This document shows, piece by piece, positions 24,993 through 35,994 of a stretch of 64,000 bases of DNA. The notes beneath the pieces are model-generated. The model was given only the letters and a program-made list of their open reading frames with translations. It was not told the DNA's origin and did no database searches. Location: contig SKCR01029108.1 of assembly GCA_019454045.1 (NCBI GenBank), positions 47,179 through 111,178 on the forward strand, in the 5' to 3' direction. The translations under genes and the position numbers were made by a program. Source of the DNA: Zanthoxylum bungeanum (lineage: Eukaryota; Streptophyta; Magnoliopsida; Sapindales; Rutaceae). The number at the start of each line of letters is the position of its first letter. Position 1 is the first letter of the stretch.

Positions 24993-26353
24993 GTTTGCTA
25001 ACTGTTTTTTTACAAGTCTTTTTTTTCTCTAACCCAACGGATATCTATTATGGCTGTTAAAACTATGAGTTAGCATGATGCGTGTATGCGTGCGATGCGT
25101 GAGATATATAAGATGTATGTGGTTATCAAAATAGCATATATCCTTCCGAATTTATTCCTCCCATACTCGTGGTAAGTCCATTTCTGTCCTAGGTATGGCT
25201 CATTTTATGCACCAATGTGGGGTACACAAAATTATTCTCATATGCTATAAGGGTGAACCTTGGCTACCTAAGTCCCTTTCCATTGGTAAAAGACAAAGAC
25301 CGCCCATTTACAACATGGACTAAGCCTGTTTTGGGATCATGTCATTGTCTAGAAACGATAAATTGGGCTTTCAGCAACCGCGGTCATGGCGATGAACTTG
25401 GAGGTATCCAAAGTAAACAAATATGTCATAACAAGGCGTATCCTTTCTGGATGAAAGCCAGTACGGATATCGAACTCATGCTTCTAGCATACTTGGATCA
25501 TGTTTGGATTTTCTAAGTCCATCAAGGTTTTCATACAAGTTGGCCCATTATCATTTCAAAGCATTCAATCATATTATTGCGAGGTGCAAACATGTCCCAA
25601 TTGCAAAAGGCCCAACAGGTTTACACTTTTACAATAACGTGGGTAAACAACTTCAAATGATAGGGGTCCCCAAACACAAAGTGGCCCATCGGTATTTTAG
25701 AAGATTTTGGCCCAATTTTCATAAGACATAAACTCATCCCAGGTTAAATGGCCCAACAAGTTCACATCTCATGACAAGAAGTCCAACTTTATCCAAATGA
25801 TGATGGTCCCAAACACAAGCATAAAGGGTGGCTTCTATAGGTCATAAAACTATGGTTCACATGCGGGTTCATAGGAGTGTAGACAAAGGCTCCCGCTGGT
25901 GAAGGATTGCCCACAACTAGGTCTCCCCACTCAAGGGTTCGAACGACCAAGTGAGCGCACTTTTTTTATACCCTAAGGTACGTGCCAACAAGTGATGATA
26001 CATGAATGAATGTCAAATGGATTTCTTATTGAAGATTCCCTAGAGAGAGGGTGGAGCGAACTCTCTTAAATACTCTTGCCTCTTAGGCTTTTATCGCTTT
26101 GGTGACAGGAATAAACAATAGATCCTCCAAATTAGTCCATCACGGTAAACATTGAGTAAATGATTATCTAGATGTCTTCACAGCTTTTCCTTTTGGCTAT
26201 GAAAAGGTAGTGAATGAAGGAAGACACCAAATCATTACCCAACTCTAATAATGCCTTTGGTTAAACCCTTTGGTCCTAACCCACTTGCAGACATGGTTAA
26301 ATAAAGCAAAAATTGCAAACATTACAAGATATTATTTCGGGGCCGATTATCTA
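24993..26353 (-). other. Leader of element C-a, with a segment absent from the other family-C copies
   Basis: Non-coding leader homologous to 36013-37142 and 53926-54864. Repeated blocks around GGGCCATTT and TTGTTGGGC are shared. About 400 bp (roughly 25125-25530) has no counterpart in the other two copies and includes a 99-codon plus-strand open frame (25217-25516) that I cannot match to any family. Either it was gained here or lost in both others. Confidence 0.55.
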
Positions 26354-26371
26354 TCCCCAGTGGAGTCGCCA
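26354..26371 (-). promoter_or_regulatory. Primer binding site of element C-a
   Basis: The minus strand reads TGGCGACTCCACTGGGGA three bases from the LTR edge (26375). Family-C elements share it; as far as I recall, Ogre/Tat elements use a tRNA-Arg-type site of this form. Confidence 0.75.
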
Positions 26372-26809
26372 GACTGTAGGACACAGAAATCGGTGATGCT
26401 GTTCCAGGGCTCGCGGCCAGTGTGAACTGGGAAATGATTTAAGGCCACACTCACCCCTCACAAGGGAAGACCTCAAACCGTTGGGTTCGGAATGGTCCCT
26501 TACTTATGCCAATTGTAATGAAAAGATTTGTGTAATAATATAACCAGGTCTACGCAACATACACACGCAAGAGTAACCTATATCTAAGTTTGCATATCAC
26601 CTATATCTAAGTTTGCATGCATAGAAGTAAGTGAAATAAAGGCAAAATACATAATTCATAAACGTATTAAACAATATGGTTCAATAATGTAACTAATAGC
26701 AACTATGAAAGCATTAATAATAAAAGTGGGTAATTAGGTGCATCATGCAAAGGAAATGACCAAAGAAGCAAACGTGCATGAAATATGATGAAAAGAAATC
26801 TATTCATTG

Positions 26810-27140
26810 TATGTGCGTTCGTGTAGCGTTTGAAAATGTATTCGAACGGTAAACAAAATGTTCAGGTTCGTATAGCATTCGGAAATGCGTTCGAATGGGA
26901 TGAGACCTGATGCATGGTAAAGCAGAATTCATGCACATTCGAGTAACGTTCTGAAACGTGTTCGAACGAAAATGAGATAGAATGTTCACGTTCATATAGC
27001 GTTCGGAAACGCGTTCGAACGGTATAAGATCTGATGCATGATAAACAAAATGCATGTGCATTCGAGTAGCGTTCGTAAACGCGTTCGAAAGAACTGAGGC
27101 AAAATGCATACATTCGTGTAGCGTTCAGAAATACGTTCGA
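26810..27140 (-). repeat. Array of GTTCGAACG-type palindromic repeats in the family-C LTR
   Basis: Six imperfect units about 50-65 bp apart, near 26817, 26874, 26940, 26990, 27060 and 27114. Each has a core like AGCGTTCGGAAACGCGTTCG around the palindrome TTCGAA. Related arrays are in both LTRs of C-plus (about 35170-35310 and 49785-49925). Confidence 0.85.
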
Positions 27141-27221
27141 ACGAGATTACCAAAATGGTATCTGAAACGATGCAAACCCATACGTGAATGAAAAAATACA
27201 TAATATAGGACCTTTTATGCC

Positions 27222-27989
27222 CGATTGAACACATTTCACATTCAATCGAGTGTACTTCGTCTAGAGCGGCAAAACATCGTGGTAAAGGTAGCCTTTAGGC
27301 ATTTCCCTCAAATAAAGGACCATTAATCCACCCTAGTTAGCCCATGCGCATTAAATTATCAATGCATGAATAAACAAATAAATAATATGGGACCTTGTAT
27401 GCCCGATTGAACATATTTCACATTCAATCGAGTGTACTTCATCCGGCGCGGCAAAAATCATGGTAAAGGTAGCCTTTAGGCATTTCCCTCGAATAGAGAA
27501 CCTTTAATCCACCCTAGTTAGCCCATGCGCATTAGCCTAATAATACATAAATGAAGAAACAATGCATAGAAAATAAATAACAGAACAATAACATAGATTT
27601 AAATCACAAAATGAGACACGTGCTTGAAAGTTTCTCAAGCGGTACGTGGAGTTGTATCACAAGTACAAACCGCTCTACCGTCCATTCGGATTTGGCTAGG
27701 GAATTTACGTCTGAGTTTCCATCTGATATACCGAGAGAGATATCACACCGACCATTTAATGTAACGCAATCATTAACCCAATGTATACATGAAATATGAT
27801 AATGCATGTGATGAAATAACAATAAATAACGGAAGCGATAAATAGTAAGCTAAGTGCGAAATATTAAAGGAAGATAAATGACTGAAAATAAATGCGGAAT
27901 AGTAAAGCAATTTGACCAATAGTTTGGCCATTTTTTAATGTAGGACTTCGCATGCCCGGTTGGACGTATTCCACGTCCAACCAAGCATG
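27222..27989 (-). repeat. Family-C LTR repeat units with conserved hairpins
   Basis: CGATTGAA pairs with TTCAATCG at 27222-27248 and again at 27404-27430. The third unit has GGTTGGACGT pairing with ACGTCCAACC around ATTCC at 27958-27982, with an outer CATGC / GCATG pair at 27951-27989. These are the counterparts of the 175-bp units in C-plus (34133-35085). Confidence 0.85.
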
Positions 27990-29055
27990 TCGTGTCTGGG
28001 ATAACAAAATAAAATATAACAAAGGGGGCCCTCAGGTCTTACCTTTTAAGTCGCTTCTCGGGAGTGCGTTACGTCGTCGTCGGAAGGGTTAATGCTCCGT
28101 AACTTTTCCGGTTCGCTGGTTCACTTTTTCCTTCGTCGTCTCGCTATTTTGGGCTGTTGTTTTTTCACTGTTTTGGGCTGCTGTTTTGGGTTATTTTCTG
28201 GACTGTTTTTGGGGAGTTGTTTACTATTTTGGGGGATTATTTTGGGTTATTTTCTGGATTGTTTTTGGGGGTGTTCGGGGACTGTTTCAGACTATTTTAA
28301 GGTCTGGTTTTCTGATAATTTTTGGTAATAGGGCTGTTATTTTGTTGATTGGTTCACGTAAGAGCTGCATGCATGGAAGGGTTTGTTTTCATCGGTTTGG
28401 TTTGTTGGTTTTGAAGGGTAGTTTCGGCTTGGTCGGTGAAGGGTGTTTGTTGAAAAGTTATTGGAGGTTATTTCTGAATGTAGTGTGGTTTTTCCTTGTG
28501 TGGTTTAATGATAGAGAAGGAGCGGCGTGATGGGTGTTTGTTTGGTCAGTGTAGGCACTGCATTTTTGCATGTAAGTCCCTATGATGAGTCTCATTTATA
28601 GGCACTACCTTTTAAGTCGCGGAAGTCGCGGGAAACGGACGTCGGAAGGGAAAAGTCAGAAATTGGTATTTTGTTGGATTTTAGTTTGCTTGTTTCGCTT
28701 TGGGTTTGCTTGTTGGACCTTTATTTTAAAACACACTCTTAGCCCAAACCCATAAGATACACACCAAGCCCATCTCACCCAAGCCTAATCTAAGAAATAA
28801 TTAAAACATGTCACAAATTAAAATTAAAACCAATTAAATTGAAATTAGATTAAATTAAAATCTAATTAAATTAAATTCCTAATTAAATTAAATTCCTTCA
28901 TAAATTTAATTAATTCACTCACCAATTTAAGGAAATTCCCCACCTAAATTACATAATTTCGTTCCTTAAATAATTAAATAAAATCCCTCAATTATTATTT
29001 GATTTCTTTCTTTTCAAATAAATCCATGCAAACCCTAATCCCCCTACCCTCTCAC

Positions 29056-29064
29056 TATAAAAAT
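29056..29064 (+). promoter_or_regulatory. Probable TATA box of the family-C LTR
   Basis: TATAAAAAT, also at 42783-42791 in the 3' LTR. On the minus strand, equivalent boxes are at 51215-51222 (C-a) and 56839-56847 (C-b). Conservation of position across four LTRs supports the call. Confidence 0.6.
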
Positions 29065-30132
29065 AGCACAAAACCAACCCTATTTCTCTCCTCTCTCACG
29101 GTCAAAAAAAGAAAAAAAATGAAAGAATAAACCTTAATCGGCCTCTCTCTCTCTCGCTCATCTTTCTCCCTCATTCACCAAACTCACGAACAAATAAACA
29201 AACCTAGTTGCCTCCAAACACTCATCAATCTTCAACACAAAAGACCACATTCACGGCAAAGACAAAAACATTAAAACCTAAAGTCCTTCACGCACCCAGC
29301 CCTTTCCCTTAAACTAACACCCTCACACCTCTCACTCTGAGCTAAAACCCTAATCTTCATCTTCCTCACAGCCCTCATCCCTCACGCGTAAGCTCCCTAA
29401 CCAGACCCAAGCGACACAGCCAATAAACCTCTTCATCAGCCCCCAGCCGTGAGCAATAAAACATATTTTCCCTAGGACCGAGACAAACACAAGAGGCCAA
29501 CAGCCACTCAGCCCGCTGACCTTCACCATGCATACGTAGCAACCTCACAAACAGATCACGTCCATGCACCATCCACTCACGATAAAGCCATACTCAGCCA
29601 CGGCCTCACAGCCTCTCGCCACTCGACAAACACACCTAAGCAACAAACAATAACCCCTAAGCCAAGTCGCATACCACGCCCTTCACAAATAAAGCCCACG
29701 TAGCCACCCTAGCACTTCACGCCAATAAAACCCTCAAAACACTCAGCAACCTTGACGCTTCTGTCATCCAACACCGTCCCCACCAGCCCTTAAGCGCACC
29801 TGCCCAACTAGCCGAATAACAACTCACAGCACACACACGCTCACCTTGCCCCTTCACGCAAATTGTCCACGCCCCCCTAACAGCCAAACTACCGAAACAC
29901 ATAAGCCACCTAGCCCCTGACCAGCCCTCTAAAACCAGCCCCATCTATTCACGTCAAAAACTGCCCAGCCCACTGACCTGATCATCACGCCACACTGCCC
30001 TTCACCCACGCTACACCAGCAGACATAAAACCTAAATTAACCCGAATTAACCCAGAAACTGCCCAGTAAAATAGTCCAGAAACCGCCCAAAACAGCCCCC
30101 GAAACACCCAAAACAGTAGCCTTAACACACCT

Positions 30133-30969
30133 TGTTGATGGTTTTTTAAGCACTATGATATTTAAGCAGCACGGGATGGGGTAAAAGGGTAAATTCCCTT
30201 GTTGATCGGGATCATTAATACCGACCCGACCACATGAGTTAGGGGTCGAGCGCTTATGATCGGTAACCCGACCGACCACTTAAGATCGGATGACCGGCCA
30301 TTATCAGATCGATAACAGCATTCTCAGTTCAAAGGAATATTATGACCGACCTCATGAAGACCGACCAGATAGCGAGATATGCTCAAGAAGATGACACTCT
30401 ATTCTTGCGGGTAAGATAACAAGTTATCCTATTTTCATGGGGAAAACTGGTGAGTCAGAGTCCTAGTAGGATAAAGAAAGTAAGGGTAGTTTTGATTAGG
30501 AATCCTTATGGGAAAAGGGAACAGTTTTGACTATGAATCCTTATGGGAAAAGGAAATTGTTTCAACTAGGAAATTCTTGTACAAATAGGAATATGATTTC
30601 TACACTATTATAAAATAGAAGGGTAGAGTGTGCATAAGGGAACAAGTTGAAAGTTGAGAACAAGTTGAAAGTTGAGAACAAGTTAAAAAGTTGAGATCAA
30701 GATCATTATTGTGAGACTTGTAAACAGAAGAAGCAGAGCTGAGAAGCGTGTTAAAGTAATAAAGTATCATCCTTTTTGTGCCCGTGGACGTAGGTCGGAC
30801 CAAGATCCGCCGAACCACGTTAAATCTCCTTGTCGATTGGCGTATTTATCTGTCTTTTTGCTAAGTTTGCTTTTGGTCCCCATAACCAAACAAATTCACT
30901 ATTGAGGGAGGATTAGTTTCGGGAGTGATATCCCCATATTGCTCCTGAGACCAAAATCCACCGTCAACA
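30133..30969 (+). mobile_element. 5' LTR of element D
   Basis: 837 bp, TGTTGATGG to CCGTCAACA. A TATA box (TATAAAATA) lies at 30609-30617, matched at 33235-33243 in the other LTR. It has one extra 18-bp unit (AACAAGTTGAAAGTTGAG) compared with the 3' LTR. Apart from indels I count about eight base differences between the LTRs. Confidence 0.9.
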
Positions 30970-30970
30970 G

Positions 30971-30990
30971 TTGGCGCCGTCTGTGGGGAA
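30971..30990 (+). promoter_or_regulatory. Primer binding site of element D
   Basis: TTGGCGCCGTCTGTGGGGAA, one base after the LTR. This form is common in plant Ty3/gypsy elements. Confidence 0.8.
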
Positions 30991-31031
30991 CTCAACAAAA
31001 AGCAGCTCGCGTAGTAAGACGATGGCAGAAG

Positions 31032-31235
31032 ATGGAAATCACTGATCGTCAGGTATTTCACCAGATAGTTCGGGAAATCCAGGTTAAAGGTCTGTTGGCC
31101 GAGCCTAATTTGAGGAGGTTCCCGATTGAGGAGGAAAATAGTAGGGCATACTGTATCTACCATAACGTAAGGGGACATGCCACGAATGGGTGCAGAGACC
31201 TGCGGGAGCAGGTGGAAGACTTGGTGAAAGAATGA
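31032..31235 (+). pseudogene. Gag-like fragment with zinc-knuckle remnant in element D
   Basis: 67 codons from ATG 31032 to the stop at 31235. The open frame extends upstream to 30939 inside the LTR, but the ATG at 31032, after the primer site, is the more likely start. The C-terminal half reads YCIYHNVRGHATNGC followed by RDLREQVEDLVKE. It closely resembles the gag segment of plant Ty3/gypsy elements with pattern YCxYHxxxGHxTxxCxxLxxEIExL. The rest of gag, including the capsid core, is missing. It could make a short RNA-binding peptide, but there is no evidence that it does. Confidence 0.7.
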
Positions 31236-31479
31236 TATCTCAGTGTGTATATAGACCATTCGTCGACCAAAGTTGATAGCGGAAGTCATCTGGTCGGATG
31301 CGTGGAATGCTGAGGTGCAGAGATGATGTATTAAGAAGAGCCTTGCTTGTAGTGACCTTGTAGAGTTGCAAGAAAGGCAACAGATCCCAAAAAGGTGAGT
31401 AAGACATCTTCTGTCTTAGGTTGACATTTGATTATGCTTGTTTGTTATGGCTCACACAATGATTTTGATATTTGTTTTA

Positions 31480-31995
31480 CGGCTTGGGTCTGCTATTGTA
31501 CCGCCGAGACCGATGTTTCTTTCCGTCTCGGGTCTGCTCTTGTACCGCCGAGACCGATGTTTCTTTTCGACTCGGGTCTGCTCTTGTACCGCCGAGACCG
31601 ATGTTTCTTCCGGCTCGGGTCTGCTCTTGTACCGCCGATACCGATGTTTCTTTCCGGCTCGGGTCTGCTCTTGTACCGCCGAGACCGATGTCTCTTTCCG
31701 GATCGGGTCTGCTCTTGTACCGCCGAGACCGATGTTTCTTTCCGGCTCGGGTCTGCTCTTGTACCGCCGAGATCGATGTTTGTTTCGCCATGGAGCTGGA
31801 TTTCATTCCGCCGAGGCCGCGTGTTTATTCGGCTCGGGGCTGGATTTCGTTCCGCCGAGGCCGCTTGGTTATTCGACTCGGGGCTGGATTTCGTTCCGCC
31901 GAGGCCATTTGATTATTCGGCTCGGTGCTGGATTTCGTTCCGTCGAGGCCGCTTAGTTATTCGGCTCGGGGCTGGATTTCGTTCTGTCGAGGCCT
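31480..31995 (+). repeat. 44-bp minisatellite in element D, about 12 copies in two subtypes
   Basis: Seven copies near CTCGGGTCTGCTCTTGTACC (shared ACCGCCGAG at 31500, 31544, 31588, 31631, 31675, 31719 and 31763), then five copies of a second 44-bp subtype with TTCCGCCGAGG at 31806, 31850, 31894, 31938 and 31982. Both subtypes share CTCGGG and CCGCCGAG. The array has no stop codons in the plus frames, so it yields spurious long open frames. Confidence 0.95.
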
Positions 31996-32545
31996 TATGG
32001 TTTATTCAGCTCGGGGTCGGGTTACGTCCCACCGAGTCGGCTTCATTGGACTGGAGATGTAATATTCCCCCAGAGCCAAGTCTTTCTTTTAGCTCGGGGT
32101 CGGGTTACGTCCCACCGAGTCAGCTTCTATGGACTGGGGATGTAACATTCCCCCAGAGCCAAGTCTTTCTTTTAGCTCGGGGCTGGGTTACGTCCCACCG
32201 AGCCGGCCTCTATTAGTTTGGGGAGGTGACATTCCCCCAGAACTAAATGTTCTTCCCAGCTCAGGGTCGGGTTACGTCCCACCGAGTCGGCTTCTTTGAA
32301 CTGGGGATGTAACATTCCCCCAGAGCCAAGTCTTTCTTTTAGCTCGGGGTCGGGTTACGTCCCACCGAGCCGTCCTCTATTAGTCTGGGGATGTGACATT
32401 CCCCTAGAACTAAATGTTCTTCTCAGCTCGGGGTCGGGTTACGTCCCACCGAGCCGTCCTCTATTAGTCTGGGGATGTGACATTCCCCTAGAACTAAATG
32501 TTCTTCTCAGCTCGGGGTCGGGTTACGTCCCACCGAGTCGATCGT
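31996..32545 (+). repeat. 83/84-bp minisatellite in element D, about 6.5 copies
   Basis: Units anchored by ACGTCCCACCGAG at 32024, 32107, 32190, 32274, 32357, 32441 and 32524. Each contains CTCGGGGTCGGGTTACGTCC and a CATTCCCC segment. The sequence is related to the preceding 44-bp array through CTCGGGG and ACCGAG, so the longer unit may derive from the shorter. Confidence 0.95.
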
Positions 32546-32762
32546 CATCAGCATAAGGGCAAAGCATTTGCTCCACGGGTAGATATCGAGATCCTCGTTG
32601 ACTGAGCACGTGAAGGTAGCAGGAAGGACCAGATTTACAGCCAAGACATTTTTCTCTGCGGTTCCTGGAGTGACCACCGACGGATTCATCGGCACACCAT
32701 CTTTTTTTATAGTTCCCGGCATCAACTCGCAAACTCGTTGTTACCGAGAACTAGGGGATAGA

Positions 32763-33579
32763 TGTTGATGGTGTTTTTAAGCACTATGATATTTAAGCAG
32801 CACGGGATGGGTAAAATGGTAAATTCCCTTGTTGATCGAGATCATTAATACCGACCCGACCACATGAGTTAGGGGTCGAGCGCTTATGATCGGTAACCCG
32901 ACCACTTAAGATCGGATGACCGGCCATTATCAGATCGATAACAGCATTCTCAGTTTAAAGGACTATTATGACCGACCTCATGAAGACCGACCAGATAGCG
33001 AGATATGCTCAAGAAGATGACACTCTATTCTTGCGGGTAAGATAACAAGTTATCCTATTTTCATGGGGAAAACTGGTGAGTCAGAGTCCTGGTAGGATAA
33101 ATAAAGTAAGGGTAGTTTTCATTAGGAATCCTTATGGGAAAAGGGAACAGTTTTGACTATGAATCCTTATGGGAAAAGGAAATTGTTTCAACTAGGAAAT
33201 TCTTGTACAAATAGGAATATGATTTCTACACTATTATAAAATAGAAGGGTAGAGTGTGCATAAGGGAACAAGTTGAAAGTTGAGAACAAGTTAAAAAGTT
33301 GAGATCAAGATCATTATTGTGAGACTTGTAAACAGAAGAAGCAGAGCTGAGAAGCGTGTTAAAGTAATAAAAGTATCATCCTTTTTGTGCCCGTGGACGT
33401 AGGTCGGACCAAGATCCGCCGAACCACGTTAAATCTCCTTGTCGATTGGCGTATTTATCTGTCTTTTTGCTAAGTTTGCTTTTGGTCCCCCATAACCAAA
33501 CAAATTCACTATTGAGGGAGGATTAGTTTCGGGAGTGATATCCCCATATTGCTCCTGAGACCAAAATCCACCGTCAACA
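32763..33579 (+). mobile_element. 3' LTR of element D
   Basis: 817 bp, preceded by the purine-rich ACTAGGGGATAGA at 32750-32762, the likely polypurine tract. Ends at CAACA followed by the target copy CACCT. Confidence 0.9.
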
Positions 33580-34132
33580 CACCTGAAACAGTGGCCAGAA
33601 AATACAAAGAAAGCAGCAGCAAAACGGAGTGAAAACAGCGACTAAAACAGCATAACAGCGAGCTAAGACATTAATCCAGTGAACCGGAAGAGTTGCGGAG
33701 TGATAGCCCTCCCGACGGCCGGGAAACGCGAGTCCGAAAGTCGACATAAAAGGTTAGACCTGATGGTACTTTTCCTATTATTTCCATCTATCTTTTTTAA
33801 TTGTTTTATTCATTTTTATCGCATGTGAGTCGTTTATTGATGCATGGTTGTGGCCCTTGAATAAATGGAAGATATATGTATTGTGGAATGATGCATGTTA
33901 TGGCCCTTGGATAAAATGAAAAATGTATCGCCTCTCGTGGTATATAGGATGGAAACCCGGACATAAATTTCATAGCCGATTCCGAATGGACGGTAGTATG
34001 ATCTGTACTTGGGATACAACTCAACGTACCACTTGAGTAAACGGTGCATATTTTGTTTTATGTTGTTTTGATTTGTTTATTATTCGCTACTTGATATCGG
34101 CATGTTATTTGTTTATGTAATGATGAGATAAA

Positions 34133-35085
34133 GCGCATGGGCTTAGTAAGTGGGATTAAAGGTCCTCTAAGTCAAGGGGTTAAAATCCTTTACCACGATG
34201 TTTTGCCGCGCCGATGATGTATATTCGGTTGGATGTGAGATGTGTTCAATCGGGTATACGAAGTCCGATATTGTTGTTTCTTTTATTTCTTATATGCATT
34301 GTGTTATTAGCGTATGGGCTTAGTAAGTGCGATTAAGGGTCCTCTATTTCGAGGGGTAAAATCCTTTACCACGATGCCTTGCCGCGTCGGATGATGTATA
34401 TTCGGTTGAATGTAAGATATGTTCAATCAGGTACATGAAGTCCGATATTGTTGTCTTTATTTCTTATATGCATCGTGTTATTAGTGTATGGGCTTAGTAT
34501 GTGCGATTAAAGGTCCTCTATTTTGAGAGGTTAAAATCCTTTACCACGATGCTTTACCGCGCCGGATAATGTATATTCGATTGGATGCGAGATATGTTCA
34601 ATCGGATACACGAAGTCCGATATCGTTGTCTTTACTTTTTATATATGTCTTGTGTTGTTTTCGCATGGGCTTAGTAAGTGCAATTAAAGGTCATCTATTT
34701 TGAGAGGTTAAAATCCTTTAGCATGATGCTTTGTCGCGCCGGATGATGTATAGTCGGTTGAATGTGAGATATGTTCAATCGGGTATACGAAGTCTGATAT
34801 TGTTGTGTTTATTTTTATATGCATTATGATATGATGCGCATGGGCTTAGTAAGTTGGATTAAAGGTCCTCCATTTCGAGGGGTTAAAGAACTTTTTCCAC
34901 GATACTTCGCCGCGCCTTTCATTTCGTTATTCGGTTTTCTTTGTATGCCATCTTCTTGCATAATCATGCATCATGTTGCATTGCGCATGGGTTTAGTAAG
35001 TCGGACTAAAGGTCCTCCACTCGGAGGGATAAAAAGCCTACGGTCTATTTTTACCACGATACTTTACCGTGCCTTTTAGTCCGTT
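34133..35085 (+). repeat. 175-bp tandem repeat in the C-plus 5' LTR, six units
   Basis: GCGCATGGGCTTAGTAAGT or a close variant recurs near 34133, 34310, 34485, 34662, 34836 and 34983, a period of about 175 bp (last unit 148). Most units carry an inverted repeat around GGTTGAATGTGAGATATGTT that can pair by Watson-Crick and G-U pairs. The 3' LTR has a matching array at 44435-44547 and 48849-49680, split by a nested element. C-a has about two to three units and C-b none. Confidence 0.93.
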
Positions 35086-35169
35086 ATTATTTATTAGGTG
35101 TCATCTATTCATCCGTTCACGTATGTGTCATGTTGTTTACTGCATTTCGGAGGTCACTACTATAACCCC

Positions 35170-35310
35170 GTTCGAACGTGTTTCACAACGCCACACGAAC
35201 GCATGTTTTCTATCTCAGTTCATTCGAATGCGTTTACGTACGCTACTCGAACGCAAACCTTCTATTTACCGTTCGAACGCGGATACGAACGCCTACGGTA
35301 AACATGCCCT
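35170..35310 (+). repeat. GTTCGAACG-type repeats in the C-plus 5' LTR
   Basis: Four to five short units around GTTCGAACG and ACGAACGC, the shorter counterpart of 26810-27140. Also at about 49785-49925 in the 3' LTR. Confidence 0.75.
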
Positions 35311-35994
35311 ATTTCATCACATCTCATGCATGGTTACTCATTTTGTCATTTGCCTTTTTGATTGTTCATGTTCTCGTTTAGCCATTTATTATGTGCACAA
35401 GATTACATGTTTGTTCCTATGATGTATGTTTACACGGTAGTCATCTACTTATGCTTCCGCATTCATCCATTCAACATGTTCATGAAGTTATATGCTCGCC
35501 GTTATTCCGATTTTCTTTCATGCGTGATTATACAATTATTATCTACTGGCATGCCTATGATGGAATGTAATGTGTTTATAACATTGTATGCTAGCCATAT
35601 TTATCTTTATGCATGCAAATTCGGACATAGATTATGTGAAAATAGGTTATATGCAAACTTAAAAATGTCTTACATGTGAACTTAGATGAACCTTTGATTT
35701 ATGCATGCGAACTTGGAAATAGATTATCCTTGGAAATATATTGCTTAGGCTTGGTTAGATTATTGCACAAATCATTTTATTACAAGTGGCATAAGTAAGG
35801 GACCATTCCGAACCCAACGGTTTGAGGTCTTCCCTTGAGAGGGGTGAGTGCGGCCTTAAATCTCATTTTCCCGGTTCATACCGGGTGGCGACTCCATTAT
35901 TCTCCGGTTTAGTCCCCCGCGGGCTACTCCGTACTTCCAACCGGGCCGCGAGCCCGGAACAGTATGCGTCGCCCTGTTCTTGCGTCTCACAGTC

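Larger units (their letters stand above)
26375..28549 (-). mobile_element. Left part of the 5' LTR of element C-a
   Basis: Starts TGTAGGACACAG on the plus strand beside the primer site and is interrupted at 28549 by element C-plus; it resumes at 50632. Without the insertion and one target copy the LTR is about 3.29 kb. It contains the GTTCGAACG-type array (26810-27140) and two to three copies of the hairpin-bearing repeat (27205-28000). The short open frames here (for example 26804-27109) are repeat translations. Confidence 0.88.
30133..33579 (+). mobile_element. Family-D non-autonomous Ty3/gypsy-like element (3,447 bp), young
   Basis: Flanked by CACCT at 30128-30132 and 33580-33584, a perfect target duplication; the uninterrupted site is visible in the other LTR of C-plus near 43880. 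LTRs of 837 and 817 bp start TGTTGATGG and end CCGTCAACA. Between them are a primer site, a short gag-like fragment, two minisatellites and a purine tract, with no protease, reverse transcriptase or integrase. This matches the published class of terminal-repeat elements keeping only a gag piece (TR-GAG). Confidence 0.92.
28550..35991 (+). mobile_element. 5' LTR of element C-plus (split by element D)
   Basis: Family-C LTR with a TATA box at 29056-29064, the family-D insertion at 30133-33579, the 175-bp array (34133-35085) and the GTTCGAACG-type array. The LTR ends three bases before the primer site at 35995. Short open frames in it are not supported as genes. Confidence 0.9.

Noticed and set aside
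25217..25516. 99-codon plus-strand frame as a host gene exon
   Set aside because: No recognisable domain, no splice structure, and it lies inside a retrotransposon leader. Kept only as an open question about the segment.
27957..27983. Perfect hairpin as a transcription terminator or a tRNA arm
   Set aside because: No T-run follows, no cloverleaf forms around it, and it belongs to the LTR repeat family.
31428..32216. Plus-strand open frames of 262, 172 and 146 codons with SGLLLYRRDRCFF-type repeats
   Set aside because: They are all translations of the 44-bp and 83/84-bp minisatellites. The units have no stop codons and 44 is not a multiple of 3, so all three frames stay open at once.
34133..35085. 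Regular repeats that could suggest a CRISPR array
   Set aside because: Units are 175 bp and similar throughout, with no unique spacers, and the context is a plant LTR.
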